A stretch of DNA of 21,361 nucleotides from Sphacelaria rigidula (lineage: Eukaryota; Phaeophyceae; Sphacelariales): positions 1 through 21,361 of the forward strand of contig CAXNAA020000429.1 in the NCBI GenBank assembly GCA_964200075.2, given 5' to 3'. Of the stretch, positions 17,825 to 21,361 are shown one piece after another (the stretch's first letter is position 1; every line of letters starts with the position of its first letter). A model generated the notes under the pieces. It saw only the letters and a list, made by a program, of their open reading frames with translations, did not search any database and was not told the DNA's origin. Made by a program: the position numbers and the translations under genes.

Positions 17825-18837
17825 GACATTCGGAATGAAGGAGACCTCCAAGATCTCTTGTCCTCCACCGATGCGGAGGGACTAGTTGTGGTGAAATTCC
17901 ACGCCACGCTCTGCAGTTCCAGCAAGCAGATCGAGGCTAAGTATGAGGAGACGGCTTCAGAGTTTAGCGACATGGGCGCTGTCCACTTTGCCCAGGTCAA
18001 CTACGACAACAACGCTCAACTGTGCCAAAAGATGGGGATTGAATCGCTTCCCCACGTGCAGGTATGCACTTCGACGTATATTGCAGCCGAGACGTAAGTG
18101 TGATGAGTTTTATCCCTAAAGGCTTAGAGCCAGGGTTCGGGTTGGCGTCAGCTTCATGACCCACGGGATTCCGCCGGCTGCGCACTTCTTGCACAAGCAC
18201 GACGAGAAAAAAATCAAAGAACCACATTTTTTTTCATGGAACTTGCGGTAAACGTGATTCGTGTTGTACGCATATGTGTGCATGGGTATATGCTACTACT
18301 GTACAGTACACAAGAACATGTACAGTATGTATGACGCTGTTCTGCATCACTTTCGATTTGCACTGTGGATGATCGAGGCGCGCCGCCCTAGCCTTTCAAT
18401 CGGGCAGCCTGATCATTTCCTACATCCTAAGTGACGATGGTGCTCCGTCTCGAAATGGAGACGTGATCAATGAAAACAGTGCTCCGTCTTGAATTGGGTG
18501 CGTGATCGATGATCAAATGGCTGAGGCAAGCAACAAATGACTATGCCCAATCCCCCCGCCAAGTGAAAACAGGTCCAGGATTGCAGATTCAGTGTACACT
18601 TATAATATTGCTGTTTTTGTCACGGGGATCGCAACAGCGTACCTTCGCCGATCTCATCGTCTCGTTGAATATTTTTCAAGTTTGATGTCTCGATGTTTTC
18701 GTGCCATCGTTTTTTGTTGAACGCAGATCTTCGCGGGGAAAAAGGGCAAGATTGCAGATTTCAGCATTTCCGATTCCAAGTTCGACACGCTGCCGTCTCT
18801 GCTCGCCGAGCGCCGTGAAGCGGCCGCGGAATCTTGA
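17825..18837 (+). CDS. Thioredoxin-like protein, ACHT/TRX-Lilium type, with altered active site (5' exon missing)
   Basis: Exon 17825-18061 follows a long pyrimidine tract ending CTTCCTCGCCAG, and ends at a GTATGC donor in phase 0. Exon 18727-18837 follows GAACGCAG and ends in TGA. Together they encode 115 residues spanning a thioredoxin fold: LVVVKFHA (beta strand), LCSSSKQIE at the active-site position (visible residues 29-37), VHFAQVNYDNNAQLC, the cis-proline loop SLPHVQIF, and GKIADFSIS in the last strand. The VNY..N..LC and GK..DFS patterns match plastid ACHT-type thioredoxins. The usual CXXC is CSSS, so only one cysteine remains and a normal dithiol reductase cycle is not possible. A monothiol, glutathione-linked or regulatory role is inferred. 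The first exon(s), expected to encode a plastid transit peptide, are not identified. The intron is 665 bp. Confidence 0.8.
18429..18515 (+). repeat. Direct repeat inside the thioredoxin-like gene intron
   Basis: GTGCTCCGTCTCGAAATGG..ACGTGATCAATGA is followed about 41 bases later by GTGCTCCGTCTTGAATTGG and then GCGTGATCGATGA. Two imperfect copies, function unknown. Confidence 0.6.
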
Positions 18838-18955
18838 GGGTGATTTCTCTGATGCAGGTCCGTAGTTGTGATAGTTGAACGTTCTCTGGGTAGAGAAGGG
18901 CCTCGGGCTCGTGGCTGTTATTTGAAATTCAGGTGTACCGCGGAAGAGATTTGCC

Positions 18956-20112
18956 ATGCCAGTAACTCTAGAGTTACGGTCACCTTCGAAATTAGCCCTA
19001 CTTGTATGATACCCTAGCCCAACGTTGTACTGTAGTCGAGTTACATTCTTAGCTCTGGAGATACAAATTTCGGTGCCGTTGCAATTTCGATGGGAGCAGG
19101 ATAGATGTGGGGTACGTGGTCGTCAGTTTTAACTCGTGTTACGTACAAGACTACAAGGTGACGAATGTCATGGGGTGTCATGGGTTGGGTGGGCGTTTCG
19201 TTCCACTCGGAGGTGACACCTTTTCACAGGGTAGTGTCCAGCCGGTCGTCGATGGGTACGCGTCCTTTTCACCCAAACCCGGCGAGGTGAACAGTTATGC
19301 GTTTTGCTCGACTTCTCTTGTGGAATCATGTGGGCTCGGCTCCTTGCAAGCCAGTGTCGTATTGTGCTGCAGGTAGTATTGTGGTGTTAGAAAACCGTCA
19401 ACAGAGTGGTGCGTGCATGAAGACTCTTAGCGCCCGAGTAATAGCTGGAAAGAATGGCTCTCTCCGCACGAGTTGAGATAGCTGACGTTTTTTGTTGCAT
19501 TTCCTCGAGTGCACGTTAAACCCCTTCCCAGTCCATCCTCCTGCGTGAGGAAAGGCTGTGAAGGGAATGGCACCAAACTGAAGGGATGAGGGAGTGGGGG
19601 TATTGTGTGGAGAGTCATGGGTGAGCCGGGGGGGGGGGGGATCGGCGTGCAAAGTCGTAAGAAGTCGGCTGTGGCCAGCCCGACAAGCCCTCTTGTTCGT
19701 GTGTATTTTGAGTTATGTGTCTCATTGGACAGTTTTCTCTATTGTGTACGTTCAGGTGAAGGCAAGGAGACGCTGAGCTTGGTGGTTTCAAGCCGCTTCT
19801 GAGTTTTTCGATGTGCTTGGTTACTCCGTTGTGTGACATGTGGGCTGTGGTGTGAGGAAATGCAGTACGTGCTGTGTCACTGGGTTTCTTAGAGTGCATG
19901 CTTGCATGAGGGTAAGGTCAAGGGTGATGTCTGAGCAAACTGTCCTAGAAATTTCCTGGAAACTTGAGCAAAGTGTGTGTGTTGTTTGATTGGTTGTGCC
20001 CGGTGTAATACACAGCAGAGGCTGCTACAAGGAACGAAGCGGGTTCGCGTCTTTGCTCGCTGTGGCCGCCGTATGCTGCGTGTCTATATGCATAATGCTG
20101 GTGCAAAGTTAA
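18956..20112 (+). CDS. Tentative three-exon gene, cysteine-rich protein with C-terminal membrane helix
   Basis: Proposed exons are 18956-19003 (ATG, GTATGA donor, phase 0), 19053-19372 (after TTACATTCTTAG, ending at GTAGTA with two bases over) and 20016-20112 (after AATACACAG, TAA stop). Lengths 48 + 320 + 97 give 154 residues and both junction phases agree. Exon 2 stays open for 106 codons, with many cysteines and a beta-rich look (VGYVVVSFNSCYVQDYKVTN). Exon 3 encodes YKERSGFASLLAVAAVCCVS and on to a hydrophobic end, which would be a C-terminal transmembrane anchor. Weak points: the first intron would be only 49 bp, and the start lies 118 bp after the thioredoxin-like stop, so this could instead be that gene's 3' untranslated region. 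The family is not recognised. Confidence 0.32.
19628..19640 (+). repeat. G homopolymer (13 G)
   Basis: Thirteen G in a row, inside the proposed second intron of the tentative gene at 18956-20112. The 640 bp around it (19373-20015) shows no other feature apart from G/T-rich sequence. Confidence 0.85.
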
Positions 20113-20294
20113 TGTAACGTTTATAGTGTCTGCAGGTAGTGTAGACGCATCGGATGGAGTGTACTAACGTGCTCAGGAGAGTTCAGAGTACGTATACATA
20201 TTGCCACAGAGGTCACGGAATGATGACGTTATTATTTACAGTGCAAACTTAGATCTTTTGCGTACTACCTGGTATATTTTAATTTTAACGGGAA

Positions 20295-20540
20295 CTAAAT
20301 ATATTGATATATACCCCTCTCAGTAGCCTCATTGAATTTATGGATTTTGTATTTTCTACATCGCATTAAGGTAAGACTTTCGAGGGCATTACTATGATAA
20401 TAAACGAAGTACCCTTGACTGTTGATGGAGCGCAACATAACAAAAGCCAACCTTGAGCAGCGCAGAAGTCTGCAAGGAAAAGATCTGACACTGCCCCAGG
20501 AAGCAAGGGTAGTGCATATGTTTCCCTCCCTTGTTGCCAT
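20295..20540 (-). CDS. Small single-exon open frame, 81 residues, unknown
   Basis: ATG at 20540 in a favourable context (AAAAATGG) opens 81 codons to a TAG at 20295. The first part (MATREGNICTTLASWGSVRS) is followed by a Cys/Arg-rich segment and a basic region (RCRKYKIHK). The N-terminus has few acidic residues and could be an organelle presequence, but no domain is visible. The size is within what chance allows. Confidence 0.25.
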   Translation of the reverse strand: MATREGNICTTLASWGSVRSFPCRLLRCSRLAFVMLRSINSQGYFVYYHSNALESLTLMRCRKYKIHKFNEATERGIYQYI

Positions 20541-20638
20541 TTTTGCGTACTGTCACCCCCTCCTCCTCCCGAAATAATTTATCGGGACGAGTGGGATCAA
20601 CCCCTTTCCCCTTTGGTACCTGGTTTGCAGTTAATTAG

Positions 20639-21207
20639 GATTGTCGAGCATTGTACGGGCCTTCCCGCGGGCCTTCGGCTTCGTCGAATATTTTGATTAG
20701 TTGCGCTCTCCGGCTTTCCACACTTCACGCGAAGGGAAACAGTAAATCCTCACTACTGTTGTCCTGTCGGGATTTGACCTCACTACTGCACATGAACTGG
20801 CTGATGGTGGATGATGTACCGCAGTTGGACCGTAAGGACTCGGGGATGCCCACAAGTAACACGACAGCACTACGCATCAAGTAAGTGACCACGTGATGTT
20901 GTACCGTGACAATAGTTGGCACTGTACAGAGGATGTGATGATGTATGTGAGCATTACCGTACATGAGGTGAGTTCTCAGTAAACCGGACAGGTCTGTACT
21001 CGCAGCTTACCTGACGATGCTGATTACAACATAAAGTCTCAGATGATCAGTGCTACGTGTTTACGCGACAACAAGGGGGGTCGGGGGGGGACAAATATTT
21101 TCATTTTTTTTTGTTCTCTCGGAGAAATTGGATTATTTTCGGACCTCTCCGAAGAAGAAATCGTCAAACGAGAAGATCCGGTGCTAGATTGTCGGAGGAA
21201 ACTGTAG
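20639..21207 (+). CDS. Two-exon 3' part of an unknown plus-strand gene
   Basis: Exon 20639-20880 is open for 80 codons from a TTAATTAG acceptor (phase 0) and ends at a consensus GTAAGT donor with two bases over. Exon 21006-21207 follows GTACTCGCAG, completes the codon and stays open for 66 codons to TAG. The junction reads TTALRI-N-LPDDADYNIKSQ. The first part is serine/leucine-rich, the middle reads HMNWLMVDDVPQLDRKDSGM, and the end is acidic then basic (LSEEEIVKREDPVLDCRRKL). An alternative reading removes a further intron using the pyrimidine-rich acceptor ending CTCTCGGAG at 21121-21124, giving a basic end (FGPLRRRNRQTRR). Upstream exons and family are unknown. Confidence 0.4.
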
Positions 21208-21268
21208 TCCGTGTTGATTTGGTCTAGTGCCTCACCTGGTTGAGAAACCTGCTCTCACACTTCTCAGT

Positions 21269-21294
21269 CCCCCCCCCCCCCCCCCCCCCCCCCC
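21269..21294 (+). repeat. C homopolymer (26 C)
   Basis: Twenty-six C in a row followed by ACACAACAAAG. It is a natural low-complexity tract or a region where assembly length is unreliable. Confidence 0.9.
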
Positions 21295-21361
21295 ACACAA
21301 CAAAGACCGCCGTCACGCGCAATTAGTAGCGATGAGGTCTAATTTTACTTTCATATTACTT

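Noticed and set aside
21269-21294. Assembly gap marked by poly-C
   Set aside because: It could be an artefact but nothing in the flanks shows a join; kept as a homopolymer.

Overview
This is eukaryotic nuclear DNA, gene-poor and rich in repeats. The supportable coding stretches are short exons that join only when introns with GT..AG ends are removed (donors such as GTAAGG, GTATGC, GTACGC, GTGAGT; acceptors CAG or TAG after pyrimidine tracts). No bacterial operon, CRISPR array, viral replication gene or recognisable transposase or reverse transcriptase is visible. One gene can be placed in a family: a thioredoxin-like protein (exons at 17825-18061 and 18727-18837) resembling the plastid ACHT/TRX-Lilium type, but with the second active-site cysteine replaced by serine. 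This points, at low confidence, to a photosynthetic protist or alga; I cannot name the species.

Layout. 1-3330 is repeat territory: a diverged tandem pair (140-735), a long foldback (1025-1548) whose two arms share a peptide with four cysteines, a minisatellite (2015-2420) and copies of dispersed repeats. 3386-4820 holds weak exon candidates and short degenerate repeats. 4834-6434 is the first convincing gene block: a minus-strand multi-exon gene with one membrane segment and a CTG microsatellite encoding polyserine, and a plus-strand first exon (6240-6434) with a mitochondrial-type presequence, separated by a short divergent intergenic region. 6500-11700 is mostly non-coding, with a tRNA-derived SINE-like element, dispersed repeats and a second foldback (10370-10712). 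11817-12391 is a phase-consistent three-exon gene for a 62-residue protein of unknown function. 13165-16405 is again repetitive, with two more foldbacks (13975-14464 and 15365-15829). 16920-21361 carries a 179-codon minus-strand reading frame, the thioredoxin-like gene, a tentative plus-strand gene with a C-terminal membrane helix (18956-20112), and a two-exon plus-strand gene end (20639-21207).

The genes share no obvious pathway. The least expected structural feature is four long inverted-repeat (foldback) structures in 21 kb, unrelated to each other by eye; two of them keep a shared peptide on both arms. All gene models come from reading frame, splice consensus and phase only, with no database search, and many frames here look protein-like by chance, so confidences are kept low except where phases and family resemblance agree.
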